DNA of 64,000 nucleotides from the NCBI RefSeq assembly GCF_000378825.1, contig NZ_KB900388.1:1611947-1675946 (forward strand), read 5' to 3'. The translations under genes and the position numbers were made by a program. This stretch comes from Salinispora vitiensis (GTDB lineage: Bacteria > Actinomycetota > Actinomycetes > Mycobacteriales > Micromonosporaceae). Of the stretch, positions 43,879 to 52,888 are shown piece by piece (position 1 is the first letter of the stretch; each line of letters opens with the position of its first letter). The notes under the pieces were generated by a model. The model did not search any database, had not been told where the DNA came from, and worked only from the letters and a program-made list of their open reading frames with translations.

Positions 43879-44757
43879 GTGACTTTCTCCCTCGTCGCCC
43901 GCTCCGCCGACGGCCGGCTGCACGGAGTGGTCGTGGCCAGCAGGTTCCTCGCCGCCGGGGCGCTGGTGCCGGCCGCGGAGGCCGAGGTGGGCGCGATCGC
44001 CACCCAGGGGCACGTGAACCTGGCCTACCGGCCGCAGGGCCTGGCGTTGCTGCGGACCGGGGTTGGGGCGGCGGGCGTGGTCGCCGGGCTGGTCGCCGCC
44101 GACGACGAGCGCGACCACCGCCAGCTCGGTGTGGTGGGTGCGACCGGCGCGGGTGCCGGTTGGACCGGGCCGGCATGCCGCCCCTGGGCGGGCGGGCAGT
44201 CCGGGGATGGCTGGGCTGCACAGGGCAACATCCTCGCCGGTCCGCAGGTGATCGACGAGGTCCGCGACGGCTGGCTCGGTGGCGGAGGGCTGCCGTTCCC
44301 GCAGCGCCTGCTGGCCGCGTTGCGCGCCGGGGACGAGGCGGGTGGGGACCGGCGCGGGCGGCAGAGCGCCGGGCTGCTGGTCGTCGAGCGCGGCGCCGGG
44401 TACGCCGGCACCGGCGACGTCCTGGTCGACCTGCGAGTTGATGACCACCCGGATCCGGTAGCCGAGCTGGGCCGGCTGCTCGCCGCGCACACTCGACTGT
44501 TCAGCCGTCCGGACCCGGGCACCTTGCTGGATCTCACCGGGGCGCTCGCGGTCGAGGTGGCCGGCCTGCTCACCGCGCTCGGGCACCCCGCCGATCCGGG
44601 GGCTCCGCAGGAGGCCCTGGTCGCCTGGGCGGGGCTGGAGAACCTGGAGCGGCGGCTGGTGCCGGGCCGGATCGACCCGGTCGTGCTGGAGCAGCTACGC
44701 CGGACCGCCCCGCAGGTTCCCGCGCCCCGCGCTGTCCGCGCCCGGCGCGCGTCCTGA
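43879..44757 (+). CDS. DUF1028-family (Ntn-hydrolase-like) protein
   Basis: 292 aa. The N-terminal 200 residues match DUF1028: TFSLVARSADGRLHGVVVAS, then AIATQGHVNLAYRPQGLALL, QGNILAGPQVIDEV and VDLRVDDHPDPVAELGRLL. DUF1028 has the Ntn-hydrolase fold and is near peptidoglycan or urea/amide genes in some genomes; its reaction is unknown. The C-terminal 90 residues are a helical extension. GTG 43879 puts Thr as residue 2, the expected nucleophile if Met is removed. Confidence 0.85.
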   Translation: MTFSLVARSADGRLHGVVVASRFLAAGALVPAAEAEVGAIATQGHVNLAYRPQGLALLRTGVGAAGVVAGLVAADDERDHRQLGVVGATGAGAGWTGPACRPWAGGQSGDGWAAQGNILAGPQVIDEVRDGWLGGGGLPFPQRLLAALRAGDEAGGDRRGRQSAGLLVVERGAGYAGTGDVLVDLRVDDHPDPVAELGRLLAAHTRLFSRPDPGTLLDLTGALAVEVAGLLTALGHPADPGAPQEALVAWAGLENLERRLVPGRIDPVVLEQLRRTAPQVPAPRAVRARRAS

Positions 44758-44850
44758 GCGAGCTGACGCCGAGCCGGGCGGCACGGCGGCCTCGGGGCGG
44801 GCCCGCGTTCAGCTCCACCGGGGGAGGTCTCGGCGCCGCACCGGAAGCGC

Positions 44851-45567
44851 TCAGGGCGCGAAGCTCAGCCAGCGGAAGTCGACGGCGGCAACGGTCGCCT
44901 GCTCGGCGGAGGTCAGCGGCAACCGGCCGGTCGTCTTACGGATCAAGGTCAGCCGGTCCCAGCCCAGGGCGGCCGGCACCGGATGGCCACCGGTGAGCAG
45001 GTCGGCCAGCACGGTGGCGGCGGCCGGGGTCAGCCACGGCCTCCGGTCGAGCGCCGCGGCTAGGTCCAGGCCGTGCACCCCGACCTCGACCACCCGGGTA
45101 CGCAGGAACTCCAGCATTGTCATCGCATCGCCGTGCCGGGTGCGGACCAGCCGGCCGGGGGGCTGCGCGTCGACCGCGTCGAGGGTGGCCCGCCGGACCC
45201 GCTCCAGGTCGGCGGCGAGCGTCGCGGCGTCCAGGAACCGTCCCGCTCGGTGGCCACCTTCGATGCGGTCGGCGTCCACCGGCGGGGCGAATTTGGCGGC
45301 GCCGAAGTAGCCGGCGGCGTCCACCTGCGCCCGGGGCGGGGCGGGGGCGGCGAGCATCCCGGCGAGCCGGCCGACACCGGTGTGCACGTGGGCAAGCAGC
45401 TCGCGGACGGTCCACGGCGGGCAGTTGGTGGCCCGGTCCAGGTCGGTCTCGGTCAGGTCCCGCAGCTCAGCAGTGAGCCGGACGCATTCGTCCCGAAACG
45501 CCCCCCGCACCGGTGTGAGCTCCGGTGGGCTACCAACGGCTGGTTCCATCATGGCCGGTTCCAGCAT
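44851..45567 (-). CDS. Mycothiol-dependent maleylpyruvate isomerase-like (MDMPI/DinB) protein
   Basis: 238 aa. The N-terminal DinB-like four-helix domain has LDRATNCPPWTVRELLAHVHTGVGRL with the first metal His and VVEVGVHGLDLAAAL with the others. A small MDMPI C-terminal part follows. Members use mycothiol as co-substrate or act as thiol transferases; the exact reaction is unknown. ATG 45567, 3 bp after the PAP2 stop, so they share a transcript. A Met six codons in is another possible start. Confidence 0.82.
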   Translation of the reverse strand: MLEPAMMEPAVGSPPELTPVRGAFRDECVRLTAELRDLTETDLDRATNCPPWTVRELLAHVHTGVGRLAGMLAAPAPPRAQVDAAGYFGAAKFAPPVDADRIEGGHRAGRFLDAATLAADLERVRRATLDAVDAQPPGRLVRTRHGDAMTMLEFLRTRVVEVGVHGLDLAAALDRRPWLTPAAATVLADLLTGGHPVPAALGWDRLTLIRKTTGRLPLTSAEQATVAAVDFRWLSFAP

Positions 45568-45570
45568 GGC

Positions 45571-46458
45571 TCAGCCCGCGTTTCGGGGGATGAGGCGGTG
45601 CGCACTGACCAGAACCAGGGCCATCACGATTGCCATCGTACCGGCGATTCCGGCGGCACCGCCCGCGTAGCCGGCGAGGAGAGGCCGACGGCCCAACGCG
45701 CTCGGGGCGATCCGGGGGCCGTCGGCGAGCCAGGCCAGGGCGAGACCGCCGGCGACGACCGCGAGCAGGCCGCCCGTGCCGAGTAGCACGGCGGCGAGCC
45801 GGTGCGCGTCGCCGGGGTCGACCTTCGCCCGCTCGCGCTGCATGGTCAACAACGCCAGTCCGCCGAGCGCCGCCCAGACCCCGACCACCAGGTACGCGGC
45901 GATGGCGTCGCTGGGTCGGTGCCATCCGGCGGAGAGGGTGGCCACCCCGACGGCGGCGGCGTAGCCGGTGCCGAGCAACGCGCCCAGGACTCGGACCGTC
46001 GGTGGCAGGACGAGGACCAGCGCCACCGCGAACGAGGCGGCGACGGTGGCGTGGCCACTCGGCAGGCTGTTGCCGGCGAAGATCCGTTGCGGGTCGATGC
46101 CGAGGTCAGGCCGGGCGAGGCCGTACTTGAGCGCCTGGGTGGTGAGGTTGGCGCCGACGACGAGCAGGGTTGCGGTGACCGCGAGCGCGACCCGGCCCCG
46201 GATCAGCGCGATGAACCCGATGACGGCGGTGGCGGCCAGCAGCGCCACCAGTGACATGGCGTTGAGGATGTGGTTGACCGGTCCGTCGATGCGGTCCTGG
46301 CCGATCCGGTTACCGGTGAGGGCGACCGTGTCGAGCCACTGGCCGAGCTCGGTGTGCACCGCGGTGCGCCACACCACGATGAGGGCGACGGTCTGTGCCA
46401 GCGCCAGCACGGCCAGCCAGACCGCCGTCCCACGCCTTGCCGTGTCACGCACCCGCAC
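45571..46458 (-). CDS. PAP2-family membrane phosphatase
   Basis: 295 aa with eight to nine membrane segments. The three phosphatase motifs are complete: KYGLARPD (KxxxxxxRP type), SLPSGHAT and SAGWHRPSD. It would dephosphorylate a lipid phosphate such as undecaprenyl pyrophosphate or phosphatidic acid outside the membrane. Three additional helices after residue 210 extend it beyond the core. It is upstream of and co-transcribed with the MDMPI gene. Confidence 0.9.
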   Translation of the reverse strand: MRVRDTARRGTAVWLAVLALAQTVALIVVWRTAVHTELGQWLDTVALTGNRIGQDRIDGPVNHILNAMSLVALLAATAVIGFIALIRGRVALAVTATLLVVGANLTTQALKYGLARPDLGIDPQRIFAGNSLPSGHATVAASFAVALVLVLPPTVRVLGALLGTGYAAAVGVATLSAGWHRPSDAIAAYLVVGVWAALGGLALLTMQRERAKVDPGDAHRLAAVLLGTGGLLAVVAGGLALAWLADGPRIAPSALGRRPLLAGYAGGAAGIAGTMAIVMALVLVSAHRLIPRNAG

Positions 46459-46715
46459 AACCTAACGGCAGGTGACATCGACTGTCCGCTTGAACCACAC
46501 CGTTCCGACTTTCACCTGTTCAGCGGAGAACGGCGGGAAGTCGGAGTGTCAGCAGCCGCTACCCCAGATAGTTGACCCATGTCAGATCCGGCCGTGCGCT
46601 CGCGCCCGAGTGAACGGAGGGCACTGCTGTCGGGGCCAGGCCCGCTGCTGGTCGCGGGGCCGCACGGCAGGTCGGGCCACCGGTACCAGCAAGCCGAACG
46701 TTGACGGGGGCCGCG

Positions 46716-48833
46716 ATGCGTGCGCGCCACGTCGGCACCCTGATCGCGGTGGTGGTGACCGTCGGGTGGCTCGTGATCGGCGGGGTGGCCCACTCGTTCC
46801 CAGGACGCCTGGACCAGGTCGAGATCGACAACTTCCAAACGTTTCTTCCCGCTGATGCGGAGTCGCAGCAGGCGCAGCAGGACAGCCGGGACATCACCGG
46901 TGCGGACACCACGCCCGCCCTGGTGGTCTACGAGCGTTCGGCGGGGATAACCGTTGCCGACCAGGAACGGGCGGACTCAGACCTGACCCGCTTCGGCCAG
47001 GTGCGGTGGGTTGTCGGGCCCGTCGCGCCCCCCGTCCAGAGCCAGGACGGGCAGGCCCTGCTGGTGGTTGTCCCGATCGACAACGCCGTGGGGCAGGCGG
47101 AGAACGACGTCATCGATCAGCTGCGCGCGATCACCGGCGGCGACCAGGGCGGACTGACCATCGAGGTCACCGGCCCGGCCGCCTTACGGGGCGATCTGAT
47201 CACGGTATTGGCCGGGGTGGGCGGCGAGCTGCTGGTCGTCACCCTGGGCGCGGTGCTGGTGGTCCTGCTGATCATCTACCGTAGTCCGGTCTTGTGGGCG
47301 CTTCCGCTGATCGCCGCCGGGCTCTCGTACGTGTTGGCCACGGTCTTCGTGTACTGGCTGGCCGATGCGAATGTGATCAAGCTGAGTGGGGAGTCGCGGG
47401 GGATCCTCACCGTGCTCGTCTTCGGTGCGGGCACCGACTACGCGCTGCTGCTCATTGCGCGCTATCGGGAGGAGCTTACCCGGAGGGAACGCCCTGTTGA
47501 CGCGATGAAGGTGGCGTGGCGCGGCGCCGCTCCGGCGATCATCGCCTCCGGCTCGACGGTGATCCTCGGTTTACTCGCGCTGCTGTTGTCGGTGCTCAGC
47601 TCCACCCGCTCCCTCGGACCGGTCTCCGCCATCGGCATCGCCTGCACGCTGCTGGTGATGCTCACCTTCCTCCCCGCCCTGCTCGTCCTGGGTGGGCGGC
47701 GGGTGTTCTGGCCGCGGACTCCGCGCCCGGAGCAGCGGGCCGCAACCACCTCGCACCGCTTCTGGACGCCGGTCGCCCGCCTCGTCGGCCGGCGAGACCG
47801 ACTCGTGTGGGTGATCGCCGCCGTCTGCCTCGGCGTGGCCGCGATCGGGGTCACCCAGCTCGGAAAGCAGGCAATCAACCAGGATGACCTGCTCTTCTCC
47901 GGGAACCGGTCATCGGTCAGCGGTCAGCGCCTGCTTGATCAGCACTATCCCGGCGGCACCGGCAGTCCGGCCATCATCGTGACCAACGCGGAGACCGTTG
48001 ACCAGGTAGCCGCCGCGGCCCGTCAGGTGTCGGGAGTCGCCTCCGTGGCACCGGTCACCGCGGCGGGTGGGGCCTCGACCACGGCTGAGCAACCAGGGGC
48101 CGCACCGAAGGTCGTGAACGGGCGGGCGCAGCTGAACGCGACCATGAGCGACGCACCGGACGGTGACAGCGCCGAGCAGACCCTGCGGCGGCTCCGCACC
48201 GCCGTTCACGCGGTGCCCGGCTCCGACTCCGTGGTCGGTGGCTTCACGGCAACAAATGTGGACACGGCCAACGCCGCCGACCGGGATCAGCAGGTCATCT
48301 TTCCGGTCGTCCTGGCCGTGATCCTGCTCTGCCTGGCGGTGTTGTTGCGCGCCCTGCTGGCGCCGATACTCCTGGTCCTGACCGTGGTGCTCTCCTTTAC
48401 CGCCACCGTCGGAATCTGCGTGCTGATCTTCCGGTACCTGCTCAACGTCCCCAAGGTGGATCCGGAGTTCCTCCTGTTCGCGTTCGTCTTTCTGGTCGCT
48501 CTAGGGGTGGACTACAACGTCTTTCTAATGAGCCGGGTCCGGCAGGAGTCAGAGCGGCTGGGCACCCGACGCGGCGTGCTGTCCGCACTCACCGTAACCG
48601 GTGGGGTGATCACCTCTGCCGGTGTCGTGCTCGCGGCGACCTTCGCGGCACTGACCGTGCTCCCGGTTCGAATCCTGGTGGAGCTGGGCATCGCCCTTCC
48701 CGTCGGGCTTCTCATCGACACCATCGTCGTGCGCTCCCTGCTGGTGCCGGCCCTCACCCACGACCTTGGTCGCCGAATCTGGTGGCCGAGCCGGCTTGAG
48801 CGAAGCGACGGTAGTCCGCCGGGCACCGGTTGA
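46716..48833 (+). CDS. MMPL/RND-family membrane transporter
   Basis: 705 aa. The first helix is at residues 6-25, a periplasmic loop to about 155 follows, then five helices with GAGTDYALLLIARYREEL and a second half with LGVDYNVFLMSRVRQES. GxxxDY in both halves is the proton-relay signature of MMPL exporters of lipids and other hydrophobic products. The loop around residues 325-335 is short, as in small MMPL proteins. ATG 46716 was preferred; a TTG 15 bp earlier is possible. It stands alone, with 257 bp of upstream DNA in which I see nothing certain. Confidence 0.92.
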   Translation: MRARHVGTLIAVVVTVGWLVIGGVAHSFPGRLDQVEIDNFQTFLPADAESQQAQQDSRDITGADTTPALVVYERSAGITVADQERADSDLTRFGQVRWVVGPVAPPVQSQDGQALLVVVPIDNAVGQAENDVIDQLRAITGGDQGGLTIEVTGPAALRGDLITVLAGVGGELLVVTLGAVLVVLLIIYRSPVLWALPLIAAGLSYVLATVFVYWLADANVIKLSGESRGILTVLVFGAGTDYALLLIARYREELTRRERPVDAMKVAWRGAAPAIIASGSTVILGLLALLLSVLSSTRSLGPVSAIGIACTLLVMLTFLPALLVLGGRRVFWPRTPRPEQRAATTSHRFWTPVARLVGRRDRLVWVIAAVCLGVAAIGVTQLGKQAINQDDLLFSGNRSSVSGQRLLDQHYPGGTGSPAIIVTNAETVDQVAAAARQVSGVASVAPVTAAGGASTTAEQPGAAPKVVNGRAQLNATMSDAPDGDSAEQTLRRLRTAVHAVPGSDSVVGGFTATNVDTANAADRDQQVIFPVVLAVILLCLAVLLRALLAPILLVLTVVLSFTATVGICVLIFRYLLNVPKVDPEFLLFAFVFLVALGVDYNVFLMSRVRQESERLGTRRGVLSALTVTGGVITSAGVVLAATFAALTVLPVRILVELGIALPVGLLIDTIVVRSLLVPALTHDLGRRIWWPSRLERSDGSPPGTG

Positions 48834-48835
48834 CC

Positions 48836-48853
48836 GACACCCACGAGGGTGTC
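48836..48853 (+). terminator. Small hairpin after MMPL gene
   Basis: GACACCC-ACGA-GGGTGTC, a perfect 7-bp stem starting 2 bp after the stop, without a T-run. It could end the MMPL transcript. Confidence 0.4.
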
Positions 48854-49094
48854 CTCGTCGCAGCGGTCGGCGTACCCGCCGAACGGGACTGCCTCCTCCT
48901 GATCCCGCACTCCGAACGGGGCCATCGAGTCGCCCGGATTCAACAAAATCTGACTGCAGCCCGACGAAGTGGGGGTAAGACCGGGCTATCTCTCTCACCG
49001 TCCAGATAGCGGGCATCGATGCACCCACCGGCGGTGACCACGGCTGGTCAATTGGCACTCGGCTATGGACGGACTCCACCCTAGAATCACGATC

Positions 49095-50003
49095 ATGGAG
49101 ATCCTACGGTTCGCCGCGTTCACCACCGATCCCGCCGGTGGCAATCCGGCTGGGGTGGTGTTGGACGCCACCGGCGCGGACGATGCGGAGATGCAGCGGG
49201 TCGCGGCCGAGGTCGGGTATTCCGAAACGGCGTTTCTCGTGCCCGGCGACGCGGGGCACTTCACGGTTCGCTACTTCAGTCCGAAAGCGGAGGTCCCGTT
49301 CTGTGGCCACGCGACCATCGCGTCGGCCGCGGCGTACGCCGAGCGACACGGCCCTGGGGTGTTGTATCTGAGCACCCCTGCCGGCCCGGTCGAGGTCTCC
49401 ACCACCGTACGGGCGGACGGCGCCATCACCGCGACGCTGGTCAGCGTCGAACCACGCACCCAGCCGATCGCCGCGGAGGACTTCGCGGGCCTACTCGATG
49501 CGTTGCGCTGGAAGTCGGCGGATCTGGCGACGGCACTGCCACCACGGGTCGCCTTCGCCGGGGCATGGCACCCGATCATCGCCGCTGGAAGCCGAGCCCG
49601 CCTGGCTGAGCTGGACTACGACATGGCCGCGCTGACCAGCCTGATGGCCGAGCGCGACTGGACCACCATCAACCTGGTGTACCGAGAGTCCGCACAGGTC
49701 TTTCATGCCCGGAACCCGTTTCCCCCCGGCGGCGTCGTGGAGGACCCCGCCACTGGTGCGGCCGCCGCGGCGCTCGGTGGCTACCTACGTGAGCTCGGCC
49801 TGGTCGCGCCGCCCACGACGGTTACCGTGCACCAGGGTCAGGAGATGGGCCGCCCGAGCCTGCTCACCCTCGACATCCCGGCCCAGTCCGGAACTGGGAT
49901 CGCGGTGAGCGGCGCCGCGGTTTCCCTCGCCCCACTCGGCGCCACCGGTGCGGGTGCAGCTCCCGGTGCGGGCGCAGCCACTCGGGGTCGGGCCTCAGCA
50001 TGA
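49095..50003 (+). CDS. PhzF-family isomerase
   Basis: 302 aa. Both PhzF modules are seen: residues 1-130 with GGNPAGVVLDA, VGYSETAFLVPGD holding the catalytic Glu, and VPFCGHATIASA; residues 140-285 with EDPATGAAAAALGGYL. PhzF enzymes move a double bond or proton on small metabolites; the substrate is unknown. The last 20 residues are Ala/Gly-rich with no counterpart. ATG 49095 chosen by the conserved N-terminus. Confidence 0.92.
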   Translation: MEILRFAAFTTDPAGGNPAGVVLDATGADDAEMQRVAAEVGYSETAFLVPGDAGHFTVRYFSPKAEVPFCGHATIASAAAYAERHGPGVLYLSTPAGPVEVSTTVRADGAITATLVSVEPRTQPIAAEDFAGLLDALRWKSADLATALPPRVAFAGAWHPIIAAGSRARLAELDYDMAALTSLMAERDWTTINLVYRESAQVFHARNPFPPGGVVEDPATGAAAAALGGYLRELGLVAPPTTVTVHQGQEMGRPSLLTLDIPAQSGTGIAVSGAAVSLAPLGATGAGAAPGAGAATRGRASA

Positions 50004-50136
50004 CCGGAGCCGCAGACAGCCGCGATGTGAGCACGCCAACGCCGTACTCGTCCCGGAGTCGGTAGGCAACCGAGTTCGCCTGGACTCCAACTCGTCGTGG
50101 CCTCGGTGCATCGACGGGACCCCTCCGATGTCACCG

Positions 50137-50818
50137 TCACCGAGAAACCGCGGGCTCGACGGCGGACGCGCCGCGATCGTCTGGTCTTCCGAGGGTGGGG
50201 GTCAGGCGCAGGTAGGCCACGCTTGCGCCGGCGACCACTGCGGCGGCGCAGAGCCAGACGGCGGTCACGCCGATCCGGTCAACTACCGCACCGAGGCCGA
50301 CCGAGGCGATTACCGCGCCGGTGCTGGTGCTCATCGAGTACGTCGAGAGAATGCTGGCCCGGCGACCGGTGGGACTTGCGGAGTGCAAGAGAGTCTGGCT
50401 CAGGGGTGCGCGCAACTCCAGGCAGAGGTAGATGAAGAGAAAGCCCCCGACGGCGACTGCGAAGGTGGTGGCGGCCGACGGATCGGGCAGGAGCGCGGCC
50501 AGGGCGGGCTGCCAGAACGCCTCCACAGCACCGATTCCGACGCCGATCGCAAGGCCGGTGACGAGGATCAGACGGAGATTTCCGGGGCGCACCAAGCGCA
50601 GCACACTCTCGCGGACGACCCCGGGAAGGTACTTCAGCTCCGCCAGCCCGCTCCGGCACACCGATCTGACCGAGGCTGAGCCCGCGGTCGAAGGGGAGCA
50701 GGGCCAGCACGGGCAGGGCTAGGCCAACCCGCAGCCACCGAAGAAAGTGGCAGGTCCAGTACGTCCACAGGAGGCCGGCCCGATGCTGTCGCTCCGGTTG
50801 GTCTGCGTCGTCAGCCAT
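50137..50818 (-). pseudogene. MFS transporter, internal deletion and frame change
   Basis: The start (ATG 50818) gives MADDADQPERQHRAGLLW and a first membrane helix with LPFDRGLSLGQIG, typical of MFS N-termini. After about 55 codons the frame is lost. In another frame, from about 50650, a C-terminal half appears (LRLVRPGNLRLILVTGLAIGVG, AVAVGGFLFIYLCLELRAP, STGAVIASVGLGAVVDRIG). Family members have about 400 aa, so about four or five helices are missing between. No longer functional. Confidence 0.8.
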
Positions 50819-50935
50819 CTGCCCCGATCCCGGTGAATGTGGGTGACCTGCAGTCGGCGTCCCTACCCAAACCCCCTGGCCCGCAGGGGTGTGGTGAGCT
50901 CGCATTTACTGGCTGATCTGCGAGCCTCGGGGCGG

Positions 50936-51043
50936 CCTGGAACCCGACAACGGCGATCATCGCCGCCGGAACGCTGCTGGTCGTCGTTGGTGCGGCGGTC
51001 GCCGCGGGATGCATCCCCCCGTTGCGCTCCGAATGGAGCTGAT
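50936..51043 (+). pseudogene. Possible C-terminal tail of a second membrane transporter
   Basis: One plus-strand frame reads NPTTAIIAAGTLLVVVGAAVAAGCIPPLRS before a stop, like a last MFS helix with its IPxLR end. No start and nothing upstream in frame. The rest of 50819-51289 shows no gene. Confidence 0.3.
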
Positions 51044-51289
51044 CCATCCCGCTGGCAATCGCCGCCCGGGTCAGCGACCCGCCGCCTGAATCCTCGGAAA
51101 CGTGCGTTCGGTGTGCGGTGCTGCCGCTAAACACACGTTTCTCAGCGCAGAGTCGATCTTACGCTCACGTTCGGTGTCCCTGTCAACACCTGTGTCGCGG
51201 CATCCGTGGCCGCGACGCTGTCGTTTACGTCACCGTCCGGTCGGGGTTGACAGCCCTCCGGCCACGCTGCCGACCTGTGACCGGAGCCG

Positions 51290-51931
51290 CTACGGATTCA
51301 GGAGCAGCGCTTCGGCGCCGACCGGCCGGAACCCCGCCGCCTGGAATGCACGCACACTGCGGGCGTTGCCCGCGGCCTGCTGCGCCCAGACCGGCTGTCC
51401 GGTCGGCACCAGGTGCCGAGCGGCCCTCGCCAACGCCCGGCCGAGGCCCGCCTCGCGCCGCCCCTCGTCAACCTCGATCGCCGCTTCCCACCGGCCGGCC
51501 ACGCCCCGGCCGAGGATGACCACTCCCCCATCGGCCGCCCAGACCCGGACGTCGTCGCGGCGCTGCCGCGCCCGGGCTTCCCGGGGATGGACGAAGTCGG
51601 TGAGCTCGGTGAGCCGCAACGGGGGTGCCCCAGCCAGCGGGCTCGCGACCGTCAGTAGGTCGATCGTGTCCATGGAACGTCCGGTGCGCTCGAGTAACGC
51701 ACCCAGGAAGCGTGGATGCATTGTGGCTGCCAGTCCGTCACAATCGAGAGTGGCCAGAATTCCCCGGACCCAACGCGGATCCTCGTCGGTGAAGACCACG
51801 GAGTGAGCGGTGAAGGCGATCACCCCGGCGTCGCGGTCGCCGGGCTGCGGCAGCACGGTCGTCCCGCCATCCGGCGACGGGAAGCGCCCGGCGGCCGCCG
51901 CTTCCAGGAGCTCGGCCAATTCACTTCCCAT
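51290..51931 (-). CDS. GNAT-family N-acetyltransferase
   Basis: 213 aa. The C-terminal half is the GNAT core: VWAADGGVVILGRGVAGRWEAAIEVDEGRREAGLGRALARAA gives strands 4 and the Q/RxxGxG/A pyrophosphate loop, and AAGNARSVRAFQAAGFRPVGAEALLL the closing part. The N-terminal 100 residues (VIAFTAHSVVFTDEDPRWV) form a separate domain seen in actinomycete GNAT pairs. The acceptor is unknown. ATG 51931. Confidence 0.85.
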   Translation of the reverse strand: MGSELAELLEAAAAGRFPSPDGGTTVLPQPGDRDAGVIAFTAHSVVFTDEDPRWVRGILATLDCDGLAATMHPRFLGALLERTGRSMDTIDLLTVASPLAGAPPLRLTELTDFVHPREARARQRRDDVRVWAADGGVVILGRGVAGRWEAAIEVDEGRREAGLGRALARAARHLVPTGQPVWAQQAAGNARSVRAFQAAGFRPVGAEALLLNP

Positions 51932-52091
51932 GGCCTTTTCCTCTCTGCGCTAAGGAAGCCCAGGGCTGGGCTCGGACCACACCTCCCGCACCGACGGCCA
52001 GCATGTCCCAGCCGGAGACGCCGACCGCCGGGGGAGCCGCTCCCGGCGGGAACCAGCTTCGCATCCCGGGCCAAGGCGGGGCGGGACACAG

Positions 52092-52117
52092 CGAAGGGCC
52101 CCGCCCGGGGCCCTTCG
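52092..52117 (-). terminator. Hairpin terminator of lsr2
   Basis: CGAAGGGCCCC-GCCC-GGGGCCCTTCG, a perfect 11-bp stem, 56 bp after the lsr2 stop in its direction. It can also insulate the GNAT gene promoter. Confidence 0.65.
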
Positions 52118-52172
52118 TGCTGCGTCGGTTAGCTCGACCGTGGCCATTGCTGGCGGACCGGCCGCCAGCCAT

Positions 52173-52523
52173 TCACCGCTTGTCGTACGCCTCCATCACG
52201 CCAACCGGGATGCGTCCGCGGTCCGACACCTGATATCCGTTGGCCCGCGCCCACTCCCGGATCTCCTCGTTGCGGGCGCGGGTGGAACGCTGCGCGGTCG
52301 CGGCTGCCCCCCGCACCGCCCTCGTGATCCCACCGTGGCCGCTGGCCCTGCCAACCCGCTGACCGACGGCGATATAGGGGGCGAGCGCCTGCCGGAGCGT
52401 GGATGCGTTCTCGTCCGAGAGTTCGATGGTGTAGGCCCTGCCGTCGAGACCGAACTCAATCGTCTGGTCGGCCTCACCACCGGTTAGGTCATCAATCAGT
52501 TGGGTGATTACCTGTCGCGCCAT
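52173..52523 (-). CDS. lsr2: Lsr2 nucleoid-associated protein
   Basis: 116 aa, normal length. The N-terminal dimerisation domain starts ARQVITQLIDDLTGGEADQTIEFGLDGRAYTIELS. The C-terminal domain has REWARANGYQVSDRGRIP, whose RGR motif inserts in the minor groove of AT-rich DNA. Lsr2 bridges DNA and silences horizontally acquired genes in actinomycetes; the mosaic island in this same window would be a natural target. ATG 52523. Confidence 0.95.
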   Translation of the reverse strand: MARQVITQLIDDLTGGEADQTIEFGLDGRAYTIELSDENASTLRQALAPYIAVGQRVGRASGHGGITRAVRGAAATAQRSTRARNEEIREWARANGYQVSDRGRIPVGVMEAYDKR

Positions 52524-52888
52524 GCTCGGGTTAACTCCATTTCACGAGTGCGAAGAGGAGGACATTAGCATCTAGACAGGGTGGTTGCTTAAGGACCCAC
52601 AGTCGGGTTTCGCTCCACCACCAAACCTCCCTCATGGGTAGCGGTTACCACACCCGCCGTGGCTGTTCCTCCGGCCCCAATTGCGAGCCGCGACCGCTCT
52701 TGTCATCGAGGCGGCTGAGCTCGCATTCCCGCCGGCCGCGCCGCCGCCGCAGGATCCCGAGCGCAGCGGTTCGGCGTCCAGAAGCGCCATCCGCACCGGC
52801 CACCGACGCGACCCCCACCCGTCCGGACCGATCCGGCCTTACGTAGCTTCAGACCACATATCGCCGAAATTTCCTATATCGTCCGTTC
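52524..52888. promoter_or_regulatory. Divergent promoter region between lsr2 and MFS gene
   Basis: 365 bp without a convincing gene. A purine-rich GAGGAGGA lies about 30 bp before the lsr2 start in its antisense; AT-rich stretches lie at both ends (around 52550-52580 and 52845-52885), where the two promoters are expected. No operator recognised. Confidence 0.4.
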
